From contig JAHRWG010000204.1 in the NCBI GenBank assembly GCA_019090295.1, positions 1 through 5,540 of the forward strand: a stretch of 5,540 nucleotides of DNA, written 5' to 3'. Shown here in pieces: positions 1 through 5,540 of this stretch. Both the position numbers and the translations under genes were made by a program. Within the stretch, counting starts at the first letter, position 1. Each line of letters begins with the position of its first letter. The notes below the pieces were generated by a model. The model did no database searches, was not told the origin of the DNA, and saw only the letters and a list, made by a program, of their open reading frames with translations. Source of the DNA: Cycloclasticus sp. (GTDB taxonomy: Bacteria > Pseudomonadota > Gammaproteobacteria > Methylococcales > Cycloclasticaceae).

Positions 1-233
1 AGGTTCAACTTCCTCACAAATGCTTGATAATCCTGTAGTCTCATTGCCGATATCCCACCCATACCTTGCTGCTTAAACCCTGCTACATAGTCATCACGGT
101 AACTCTTTAATTTTTCTAATTGCTCTTTGTTATCTCTTTGCTTTTGAACCGATTCTGCTAACTGCCCTGCTGCAGCTGCCTCCCTTCCTTCTGCAATTTT
201 TTTAACTGGTTCTAACCTTTTAGATTTTTTCAA
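1..233 (-). CDS. fliJ: Flagellar export protein FliJ, 3' end missing
   Basis: This is the N-terminal 77 codons of FliJ, cut by the left edge of the window; the family is usually near 150 residues. FliJ is a cytoplasmic antiparallel coiled coil that sits like a stalk in the FliI hexamer and links it to FlhA during flagellar type III export. The reading begins MKKSKRLEPVKKIAEGRE, a typical FliJ start, followed by an Ala/Gln/Lys/Glu-rich helix without proline (about residues 11-45), then YRDDYVAGF and a Gly-containing bend before a second helix (LQDYQAFVRKL), as expected for the hairpin. I prefer the TTG start at 233 because it gives the family N-terminus and has GGGGGT just upstream. An in-frame ATG at 251 would add MCDGGR but has no visible ribosome binding site. 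It follows fliI by 37 bases, the usual order. Identity is confident; the start is not. Confidence 0.88.
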   Translation of the reverse strand, partial: MKKSKRLEPVKKIAEGREAAAAGQLAESVQKQRDNKEQLEKLKSYRDDYVAGFKQQGMGGISAMRLQDYQAFVRKLN

Positions 234-270
234 ACGACCCCCATCACACATTCACACAACTTAATTAAAA
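234..270 (-). other. fliI-fliJ intergenic gap with possible fliJ ribosome binding site
   Basis: This 37-base spacer is the only real gap downstream of fliF. Reading on the minus strand it starts AT-rich (TTTTAATTAAG), then has two GTGTGA copies (256-251 and 248-243), then GGGGGT at 242-237. The last could pair with the 16S rRNA tail (GGAGGT with one G in place of A) about 4 bases before the TTG at 233. I see no hairpin followed by a T run, so nothing suggests that the operon ends here. Confidence 0.5.
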
Positions 271-1632
271 CTAACTAGACAATTCAATGACACCCTTTAA
301 GGCATTCAAGCTTCCCTCAAAGTCCATTGCTTCATTTTGCTGCTGTTGTAAAAAATTCAACATTGGATCGTGAAGGTTTATTGCATTATCGATCACTGGA
401 TTGGTCCCACTTTGGTAAGCTCCAACACTTATTAGGTCAACATTTTGCTGGTAGGTTGAGTTAATCTTACGGAAATCTCTAGCTATATTCTGGTGATTAT
501 CTGAAACCACTTCACTCATCAAACGGCTAACTGAGGCTTCCATATCAATGGCAGGAAAGTGACCAGATTCCGCCAAGCCGCGAGATAAATGTATGTGCCC
601 ATCAAGGATTGCTCGACTAGCATCTGCAATGGGGTCATTCGAGTCATCACCTTCTGTTAAAACGGTATAAAACGCAGTAATCGAACCACTCCCTTGATCG
701 GAGTTTCCCGCCCGCTCAACTAAGGCAGGTAACTTACTAAAAACAGACGGTGGGTAACCTTTGGTCGCTGGTGGTTCGTTTATCGCTAGGGCTATTTCAC
801 GTTGTGCTTGCGCAAAGCGTGTTAGTGAGTCCATTAATAACAAGACACTCTTCCCTTGGTCACGAAAGTATTCAGCAATACTGGTTGCTAGCATCGCTCC
901 ATGCATACGCATCAGTGGGGGGTGATCTGCAGGCGTTGCCACGACTACGGCTCTAGCTAGACCTTCTGGCCCTAATGTTTTTTTAACAAATTCACTTACT
1001 TCTCGTCCACGTTCACCGATCAAGCCGACGACAATTACATCTGCTTTCGTGTAGCGAGTCATCATCCCAAGCAGCACACTTTTACCAACACCACTTCCAG
1101 CAAAAAGGCCTAAACGCTGTCCTCGGCCAACGGTTAGTAGTGCATTAATTGCCCGTATCCCTACATCCAGGGGCTCCGATATAGGTTTACGCTTTAGTGG
1201 GTTTAAGGGACGACCATATAGCGGCACGGTTTCTGTTGTTTGGACCGGCCCCAGCCCATCAATAGGCTTTCCTGAACCATCGATAACACGCCCGAGTAAC
1301 GCTTTCCCAACATGCGCCATACTCGTTAACCCTAGAGGGATAACACGACAATCTTGTTCAAGCCCTCTAATATCACCAGTTGGCATTAAGAATAGGCGTT
1401 CTCCAGAAAAGCCAACCACTTCTGCTTCAGTTTGTTTGCCATCAACAGTTTCTATCATACAACGCCCCCCTATTGTTGAACGGCAACCGACTGCTTCGAG
1501 CGTCAGCCCTACCATTCGAGTCAGCTTACCCTCAACAACCAATTGCGCAGGGCCATCCAATCTTTCCTGCCAGCTTGTCATATGTTCTAGCCAATTACTC
1601 GCTCGTTTTTTTATGTAACTAGGGGTGCTCAT
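271..1632 (-). CDS. fliI: Flagellum-specific ATPase FliI
   Basis: FliI is the cytoplasmic ATPase of the flagellar type III export apparatus. It hydrolyses ATP as a ring related to the F1 beta subunit and helps unload and deliver export substrates with FliH and FliJ. The 453 residues match the family's usual length (Salmonella FliI is about 456). Visible motifs: N-terminal beta-barrel domain about 25-100; Walker A GSGVGKS at 179-185 with Lys184; GERGREV at 206-212 with Glu207 at the position of the catalytic glutamate; Walker B VLLLMDS with Asp268; and the alpha/beta ATPase signature PAIDMEASVS at 360-369. The C-terminal helical domain, about 380-453, is intact. The ATG at 1632 lies inside an ATGA overlap with the fliH stop, so translation is probably coupled. 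No strong Shine-Dalgarno precedes it. The very similar SctN ATPases of virulence secretion are excluded by the flagellar neighbours. All key residues are present. Confidence 0.98.
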   Translation of the reverse strand: MSTPSYIKKRASNWLEHMTSWQERLDGPAQLVVEGKLTRMVGLTLEAVGCRSTIGGRCMIETVDGKQTEAEVVGFSGERLFLMPTGDIRGLEQDCRVIPLGLTSMAHVGKALLGRVIDGSGKPIDGLGPVQTTETVPLYGRPLNPLKRKPISEPLDVGIRAINALLTVGRGQRLGLFAGSGVGKSVLLGMMTRYTKADVIVVGLIGERGREVSEFVKKTLGPEGLARAVVVATPADHPPLMRMHGAMLATSIAEYFRDQGKSVLLLMDSLTRFAQAQREIALAINEPPATKGYPPSVFSKLPALVERAGNSDQGSGSITAFYTVLTEGDDSNDPIADASRAILDGHIHLSRGLAESGHFPAIDMEASVSRLMSEVVSDNHQNIARDFRKINSTYQQNVDLISVGAYQSGTNPVIDNAINLHDPMLNFLQQQQNEAMDFEGSLNALKGVIELSS

Positions 1633-2267
1633 GCAAGCCCACGCTCATCACCCAATGCTTGTATGATAATGGTCGATAAGCGCTTTTCTACGGTTGCATC
1701 GATCGTGGAGGCATCCGTAATAACTCGGCAACCACCCGGGCTAATAACTGGGTCGCTGATGACTGCCCAACGAGCTTGATCAACACTATCCAGTGACAAT
1801 GATGATTTAACCAGTTCAGCATCATCTGGGTGTAAAAATAGTTGAATATTTTGTGAACTAGAGGGAAGTGCCGCCAAGGCTTCTTTTACAATGCCAACCA
1901 CTTGACCTGAGTCTGTTTTAATTTCTCGGCGAATAACATGTTTTGCAATATTGATAGCCAATGCCGCTATTTCATTTTCAACCTGCTCATCTAAGTCTTT
2001 AAATGGCTCGCCAATGGCTACCATAATCGCACTTAATTGCTGGATCTTTTTCTGAACTTGCGACTCACCCAACTTAAGCCCTTTTTCAAGACCTTCTTGA
2101 AAGCCTTTTTCTGAAGCCTCCGCCATCACTTGCTGCTGAAGTTTTTCAAGATCACCAGCTGTCATCGCTTTCACTTGCGTAATGTCAACATCTGTACCTG
2201 ATGTACTACCAAATGATGGTACCGTCCACTTATTGACGTCTTCTGATGGTTGTTTAGACAAAGTCAT
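1629..2267 (-). CDS. fliH: Flagellar assembly protein FliH
   Basis: FliH is the peripheral-stalk-like partner of FliI: a homodimer that binds the ATPase, holds it inactive in the cytoplasm and tethers it to the C ring and export gate. From the ATG at 2267 the protein has 212 residues. It shows a short N-terminal segment with a single tryptophan (Trp14, NKWTVPSF), compatible with the Trp-containing N-terminus that binds FlhA/FliN in Salmonella. Next comes a Lys/Glu/Gln-rich helix with small residues every fourth position (Ala51, Gly55, Gly59, Gly63, Gly67), the glycine-repeat helix known in FliH. The C-terminal domain (about 90-212) resembles FliH/YscL and the ATP synthase delta subunit, with PGGCRV before the last helices. 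An in-frame GTG at 2282 would add five residues; it has AGGAG 12 bases upstream, whereas the ATG has GGAGG only 2 bases upstream. The ATG is preferred on codon type and N-terminal fit. It overlaps fliG by 14 bases and fliI by 4. Confidence 0.94.
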   Translation of the reverse strand: MTLSKQPSEDVNKWTVPSFGSTSGTDVDITQVKAMTAGDLEKLQQQVMAEASEKGFQEGLEKGLKLGESQVQKKIQQLSAIMVAIGEPFKDLDEQVENEIAALAINIAKHVIRREIKTDSGQVVGIVKEALAALPSSSQNIQLFLHPDDAELVKSSLSLDSVDQARWAVISDPVISPGGCRVITDASTIDATVEKRLSTIIIQALGDERGLA

Positions 2268-3273
2268 CGCCTCCCCCGCCACCTAACGATATTTCTCCTG
2301 AATCTGACAGACGCCTTGCGATCACTAATATTTCTTTTTGCGCCGCTTCAACATCCGAGACCTTCGCTGGTGGCGCTGCTTCCATGTCATCAGCCAACAT
2401 TTCTGCTGCTCGTTTCGACATATTAGCAAACACTTTCTCTTTTAACGCTTCTTCAGCACCTCTTAAAGCCAGGGTCAGAACATCCGTAGACACTTCCTTC
2501 AACAACCCTTGAATACCCCGATCATCAATATCAATAAGGTTCTCAAATACAAACATTTTATCTTGTATTTTCTGCCCGACTGTCTCGTCGGCTTCAACAA
2601 CAGAATCAATTAATTCTGCACTCACAGAGCCTTCCATAAAGTTCAGAATGTTTGCAGCTGTCTGTATTCCGCCCATGTTTGCAGTTTGTGCTCCTGAATT
2701 ACCGGATAGCTGCTTTTCCATAATCGTATCCAATTCTTGAAGGGCATCTGGCTGAACACCTTCTAAAACGGCCACTCGCATCAACACATCTGGCCTTAAT
2801 CGTGGTGATAAATACCCCAATGTTTCTGCGGCTTGATCACTGTCTAAATAGGATAAAACAATTGCAATAATCTGAGGGTGTTCCAAGTGAACTAAATCGG
2901 CAATGGATCTTGGATCCATCCATTTTAATTGCTCCAAACCTTTGGAGTTCCTACCTAATAAAATGCGATCAATGACCCCACCAGCTTTATCTGCGCCAAG
3001 GGCATTTGTTAAGACATTTTTAATGTATAGGTCGGAGTCGATTCCTAAAGCCGTTTGGCCACCAATTGCCGTTATAAAACCACCAACAACTGTATCAAGC
3101 ATCTCCGTGGTAATATTTTCCAGTGTTGCCATCGCAGACCCAACCATTTGGACTTCTTTAGGCCCCATATGCTTCATAACACCTGCCGCGTGCTCCTCAC
3201 CTAGCGATAATAGAAAAACAGCAGCCTGCTCAACACCATTTAACGCTTCTTCACTTTTATGTCCTTCAGCCAT
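2254..3273 (-). CDS. fliG: Flagellar motor switch protein FliG
   Basis: FliG is the rotor protein of the C ring. Its N-terminal domain binds the FliF tail, the middle domain binds FliM, and the C-terminal domain faces the stator to make torque and set rotation direction. From the ATG at 3273 it has 339 residues, the normal length. Seen: N domain about 1-100 (VEQAAVFLLSLGEE); middle domain with the FliM-binding EHPQ motif at 131-134; the MFVF hinge motif at 240-243; and a C domain with the charged stator-facing ridge as Arg271, Arg288, Asp295, Asp296 and Lys304, corresponding by my alignment to E. coli Lys264, Arg281, Asp288, Asp289 and Arg297. Charge is kept at all five. The tail ends in five glycines then DDFV. 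A longer frame opens at a GTG at 3288, but the ATG overlaps the fliF stop as TAATG and gives a normal N-terminus, so I chose it. Confidence 0.97.
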   Translation of the reverse strand: MAEGHKSEEALNGVEQAAVFLLSLGEEHAAGVMKHMGPKEVQMVGSAMATLENITTEMLDTVVGGFITAIGGQTALGIDSDLYIKNVLTNALGADKAGGVIDRILLGRNSKGLEQLKWMDPRSIADLVHLEHPQIIAIVLSYLDSDQAAETLGYLSPRLRPDVLMRVAVLEGVQPDALQELDTIMEKQLSGNSGAQTANMGGIQTAANILNFMEGSVSAELIDSVVEADETVGQKIQDKMFVFENLIDIDDRGIQGLLKEVSTDVLTLALRGAEEALKEKVFANMSKRAAEMLADDMEAAPPAKVSDVEAAQKEILVIARRLSDSGEISLGGGGGDDFV

Positions 3274-4928
3274 TACTCTTGTATCCACGTTTTCATTACT
3301 TGAGCAACCCGTTTAGGGTCTTCACCCGCAATTTTTTGAGCTATTTCTAATCGTTGCTCATAACTTTTGGGACCTTCCAGCTTCATTAGCTCTTCATCTT
3401 CTGGGCTATCCAAACCCAAAGCCCCACCTGGTAACGCTTGCTGCATTCCAGCCTGTGGCATGCCATCAGGGCCAATGACTGCAGCTTGTCCTGCCTGAGG
3501 TAATTGAGTGACCACCGGACCAGCCAGTAAACTTTTGATAGTCGGTCTCAGGACGACGAAAATCAACAGTAGTGCAAAAATTCCACCCACAGCTTGTTTT
3601 GCTGCATCGAGCACCCAAGGTTGCTCCAATAAAGGTATTTCTGGCAAGTCTTCCACTACATCAGGCCGTTTAAATGGAATATTGGTAACCGTTACCCGAT
3701 CTCCTCTCAACTCATCAAAACCGATTGCTTCCTTCACCAGTGTAGAAAACTGCTTTAGTTCATTAGGGCTGTAAACTTCCGAACCAATGACACCCTCATC
3801 GGATATTGTTTGCTTATTATCAATAACGACTGCCAGAGTGACACGTTTTACCCGACCAGTTGACAATTTTGTATGACTGATTTTCTTATCTAGCTCGTAA
3901 TTTTTTATTGCCCTTTTATTGCTATTCATGGTCTGAGCGGATCCACCCCCTTCTCCACTTGCACCCAGCACCTCTGGCGCCACACCTGCTGGTGGTGGTT
4001 GATTAGATAACGCACCAGGAACACCACCTGCACTTCCTAATTGATTATTTTCTTCTGTTATCTGTTCGCTTCTTAATGCCGGCAAGTCGGGGTTAAATTG
4101 CTCCTGTGTTTGCTCGGTTTCTGTAAAATCCACATCCACGGAGGCCGAGGCCCGTATGGATTCCTCACCAACAATAGGCAATAAAATACTTTCCACCCGA
4201 CGAATAAGGTGTTCTTCTACACCTTGTTTATATTCAAACTGATTATTCGTCATAGACATGCTGTCAGTTGCTGTCTTCGAACTGAGTAATGCTCCCTTTT
4301 GATCCACAATTGTTACTTGTGCCGTTTCTAGCTGTGGCACAGCTGAAGACACTAAATGAAGAATAGCCGCTACCTCACCTTTATCTAACGTGCGCCCTTG
4401 ATGCATATCAATAACGACTGATGCACTCGGCTTTTTTCGATGCCTAAGGAAAACAGATTGTTTAGGAATAGCTAATAAAACACGTGCTGAACGCACACTT
4501 TGTATGGTCACTATCGAGCGTGCTATCTCACCCTCTAATGCGCGTCTGATGCGAACCTTCTCAATTGAATGGCTTGAGCCAAAACCCATGTCCTTATCTA
4601 GCAGTTCAAACCCTTGCCCCCCGCCACGCGGTAAGCCCAGCCCTGCAAGCTTCAAACGTAATTCATCCACTTGGCCAGATGGTACTAAAACTGTTCCTGC
4701 AGCAATTTTATAGTCAACCCCTGATTGCTGAAGCCCGGATACCACTGCATTCATTTCACGGTCACCTAAACTACTATAAAGCGAACTATAGTTAGGTGTT
4801 TGCGACCATAAAACAACAGCCACACCTAAGGCAACGCTAATCGCTAAAGCAAGCATGACACCTAACTGTCGCACCATCATATTAGCTGGTTGGGCTTGAA
4901 CACTTGTCGGCTGAGTAGGTGTCGCCAT
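3273..4928 (-). CDS. fliF: Flagellar MS-ring protein FliF
   Basis: FliF forms the MS ring in the inner membrane, the base on which the rod, C ring and export gate are built. The 551 residues fit the family (about 530-580). Domains in order: short cytoplasmic N-terminus; first membrane helix about 23-41 (LGVMLALAISVALGVAVVL); periplasmic ring-building domains RBM1 about 46-115 and RBM2 about 122-217 (YscJ/FliF fold); RBM3 from about 227 to 430, interrupted by the collar region, whose loop at 292-332 is rich in Gly, Pro and Ala; second membrane helix about 446-464 after LLEQPWVLDAAKQ; then a cytoplasmic tail. The tail has a low-complexity linker with PQAG twice (477-480, 491-494) and an acidic-then-helical end (about 515-551, YEQRLEIAQKIAGEDPKRVAQVMKTWI region) that docks into FliG. 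The ATG at 4928 has AAGGAG 6 bases upstream. Its stop shares one base with the fliG ATG. Intact, nothing missing. Confidence 0.98.
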   Translation of the reverse strand: MATPTQPTSVQAQPANMMVRQLGVMLALAISVALGVAVVLWSQTPNYSSLYSSLGDREMNAVVSGLQQSGVDYKIAAGTVLVPSGQVDELRLKLAGLGLPRGGGQGFELLDKDMGFGSSHSIEKVRIRRALEGEIARSIVTIQSVRSARVLLAIPKQSVFLRHRKKPSASVVIDMHQGRTLDKGEVAAILHLVSSAVPQLETAQVTIVDQKGALLSSKTATDSMSMTNNQFEYKQGVEEHLIRRVESILLPIVGEESIRASASVDVDFTETEQTQEQFNPDLPALRSEQITEENNQLGSAGGVPGALSNQPPPAGVAPEVLGASGEGGGSAQTMNSNKRAIKNYELDKKISHTKLSTGRVKRVTLAVVIDNKQTISDEGVIGSEVYSPNELKQFSTLVKEAIGFDELRGDRVTVTNIPFKRPDVVEDLPEIPLLEQPWVLDAAKQAVGGIFALLLIFVVLRPTIKSLLAGPVVTQLPQAGQAAVIGPDGMPQAGMQQALPGGALGLDSPEDEELMKLEGPKSYEQRLEIAQKIAGEDPKRVAQVMKTWIQE

Positions 4929-4934
4929 TATTTA

Positions 4935-4940
4935 CTCCTT
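4935..4940 (-). promoter_or_regulatory. fliF ribosome binding site
   Basis: AAGGAG on the minus strand, 6 bases before the fliF ATG. It is one of only two textbook Shine-Dalgarno sites at normal spacing in the operon. It fixes the fliF start and suggests that fliF is initiated independently rather than coupled to fliE, which ends 49 bases before the fliF start. Confidence 0.85.
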
Positions 4941-4977
4941 ACCATTTCTGCTTGCTTGTTGACATTTTCTCTCATCA

Positions 4978-5295
4978 CTACATGCTCATCCGCATCACTT
5001 CTTTATATGCATCCACTAACTTATTTCTTGTTTGCACGACCGTCTGAAAGGATAAGTTTGATTTTTGAAGGGAAACCATCACTTCTGCTAAACTGGCATC
5101 TGTTTCACCTTTAATAAAGGCTTCGGACAAGGCACCCGCCTTCTGCTGCGTGTTATTAACCGCTTCAATTGACTGGCTAAGCATGGTCGAAAATGAAGCT
5201 GGGTTTGACGCCTCAGATTCTACAGCCATTCCAGTTGCTTGAACGGACATAGATCTCATTTGTGCTAAAACACTGTTAATTTCCATACTGCTCAT
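4978..5295 (-). CDS. fliE: Flagellar hook-basal body protein FliE
   Basis: FliE is a small protein exported early through the flagellar type III system. It forms the junction between the FliF ring/export gate and the proximal rod. The 105 residues match the family (about 100-110). The variable N-terminal half is Ser/Met/Gln-rich and has no cleavable signal peptide, as expected for a type III substrate. The conserved C-terminal half contains SFQTVVQTRNKLVDAYKEVM at residues 82-101, the hallmark FliE helix, and ends MRMSM. The ATG at 5295 is chosen because AGGAG lies 6 bases before it; the in-frame ATG at 5286 (Met4) would be too far from that site. It is the first gene of the structural block and lies 50 bases after the regulator's stop codon. 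Confidence 0.97.
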   Translation of the reverse strand: MSSMEINSVLAQMRSMSVQATGMAVESEASNPASFSTMLSQSIEAVNNTQQKAGALSEAFIKGETDASLAEVMVSLQKSNLSFQTVVQTRNKLVDAYKEVMRMSM

Positions 5296-5345
5296 CTTGC
5301 TCTCCTTTTAAACGTTCTGTCTATCACTGTTATTTGAAATAAAAC
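5296..5345 (-). promoter_or_regulatory. Regulator-fliE intergenic region with fliE ribosome binding site
   Basis: This 50-base gap is where a promoter for fliEFGHIJ would be expected by analogy with Pseudomonas and Vibrio. It contains a perfect 13-base palindrome, TTATTTGAAATAA (5330-5342), and the fliE Shine-Dalgarno AGGAG (5302-5306). I looked for the sigma-54 pattern GG-N10-GC on the minus strand through the gap and the visible end of the regulator gene and did not find it. A TTAAGTTT (5342-5349) followed by AGTGATAG (5321-5328) vaguely resembles a sigma-28 promoter, but the 13-base spacing is two bases too long. Promoter identity is therefore open. Confidence 0.45.
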
Positions 5346-5500
5346 TTAAGCGGGGATCTCAACACCGGCATTTCTCATTCGGGCAATTTTATAACGCAAA
5401 GTTCTTGCACTTATCCCCAAACGCTCAGCGGTATTTTTTCTACTGCCATTAGCGGTAACCAATGTGTCTAAAATCAACCTATCTTCAACTGCCTTAACAC
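5346..5500 (-). CDS. flrC: FlrC/FleR-type sigma-54 response regulator, C-terminal fragment
   Basis: Only the last 50 codons and stop are present; the rest is lost because true sequence ends at 5500, where adapter begins. The frame was found by translating the minus strand upstream of fliE. It reads VKAVEDRLILDTLVTANGSR, then the Fis-type helix-turn-helix (fragment residues about 22-41, with ERLGIS, RTLRYKIARM) and ends NAGVEIPA. This is the DNA-binding end of NtrC-family activators, and the R-T-L-R-Y-K recognition helix with a V/I-x-I-P-A end is typical of FlrC (Vibrio) and FleR (Pseudomonas). Those full proteins have a receiver domain, a central AAA+ domain and this HTH, and activate mid-class flagellar genes including the fliE operon. 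The receiver and AAA+ parts cannot be seen, so FlrC/FleR is inferred from the HTH and from position directly before fliE. Reading on into the adapter meets a stop codon at 5508-5510. Confidence 0.85.
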
Positions 5501-5540
5501 CTGTCTCTTATACACATCTGACGCTGCCGACGAACTCTAG
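5501..5540. other. Nextera sequencing adapter, not genomic
   Basis: Bases 5501-5519 are CTGTCTCTTATACACATCT, the reverse complement of the Tn5 mosaic end used in Nextera libraries. Bases 5520-5533 are GACGCTGCCGACGA, the reverse complement of the Nextera read-1 tail. Both match exactly over 33 bases. The remaining 7 bases (ACTCTAG) sit where an i5 index would follow. This is read-through into the adapter carried into the contig end; annotate nothing biological here and trim after 5500. Confidence 0.98.

Noticed and set aside
261..268. TTAATTAA palindrome after fliI as a terminator
   Set aside because: An 8-base all-AT palindrome has no loop and no stable stem, and fliJ continues downstream in the same direction.
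750..1622. Three plus-strand open frames of 60-80 codons opposite fliI
   Set aside because: They are shadows of the fliI reading frame, overlap each other and encode nothing recognisable.
2903..3316. Plus-strand open frame of 137 codons opposite fliG
   Set aside because: It lies fully antisense to an intact, highly conserved gene, has no ribosome site or recognisable domain, and its Ser/Pro/Thr-rich composition is what the reverse of a coding strand gives.
3508..5114. Plus-strand open frames of 69-88 codons opposite fliF and fliE
   Set aside because: All are antisense to intact flagellar genes, without start signals or protein-like composition.
5321..5349. Sigma-28-like promoter TTAAGTTT ... 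AGTGATAG before fliE
   Set aside because: Spacing is 13 instead of 11 bases and the second element matches only the GATA core, so it is too weak to call.
1..5500. A novel or previously undescribed system hidden in the locus
   Set aside because: Nearly all of the genuine sequence is accounted for by seven standard flagellar genes in their usual order, with gaps of at most 50 bases.
5501..5519. Tn5 mosaic end, suggesting an inserted transposon
   Set aside because: It continues straight into the Nextera read-1 tail and stops at the contig edge, so it is a library adapter and not a mobile element.

Overview
The window is a stretch of bacterial chromosome carrying the basal-body and export-apparatus operon of a polar-type flagellum, read entirely on the minus strand. 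In transcription order (right to left) it holds the 3' end of a FlrC/FleR-type regulator gene, then fliE, fliF, fliG, fliH, fliI and the 5' part of fliJ. A flrC/fleR-type gene directly before fliEFGHIJ is the arrangement of Pseudomonas, Vibrio and many marine gammaproteobacteria, and the proteins look gammaproteobacterial. A moderately AT-rich marine or aquatic gammaproteobacterium is the best guess; genus cannot be read from this window.

Layout: 5346-5500, C-terminal 50 codons of the sigma-54 activator (Fis-type helix-turn-helix only); 5296-5345, a 50-bp gap with an AT-rich palindrome and the fliE ribosome binding site; 4978-5295 fliE; 4929-4977, a 49-bp gap with the fliF ribosome binding site; 3273-4928 fliF; then fliG, fliH and fliI, each overlapping the previous gene by 1 to 14 bases on the preferred starts; 234-270, a 37-bp gap; 1-233 fliJ, cut by the left edge. 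There is no stretch of 300 bases without a gene, and no RNA gene, mobile element or CRISPR array was seen.

The products form one machine. FliE joins the MS ring to the rod, FliF is the MS ring, FliG is the rotor switch protein bound to the cytoplasmic tail of FliF, FliH and FliI are the regulator and ATPase of flagellar type III export, and FliJ is the stalk-like export protein. The regulator fragment upstream belongs to the family that normally turns this class of genes on with sigma-54.

The last 40 bases are not biological. Positions 5501-5533 match the reverse complement of the Illumina Nextera read-1 transposase adapter, and 5534-5540 look like the start of an i5 index. The genuine sequence ends at 5500, which is why the regulator gene is cut there. 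I found no sign of a novel system; this is a well-ordered, standard flagellar locus with an untrimmed contig end.
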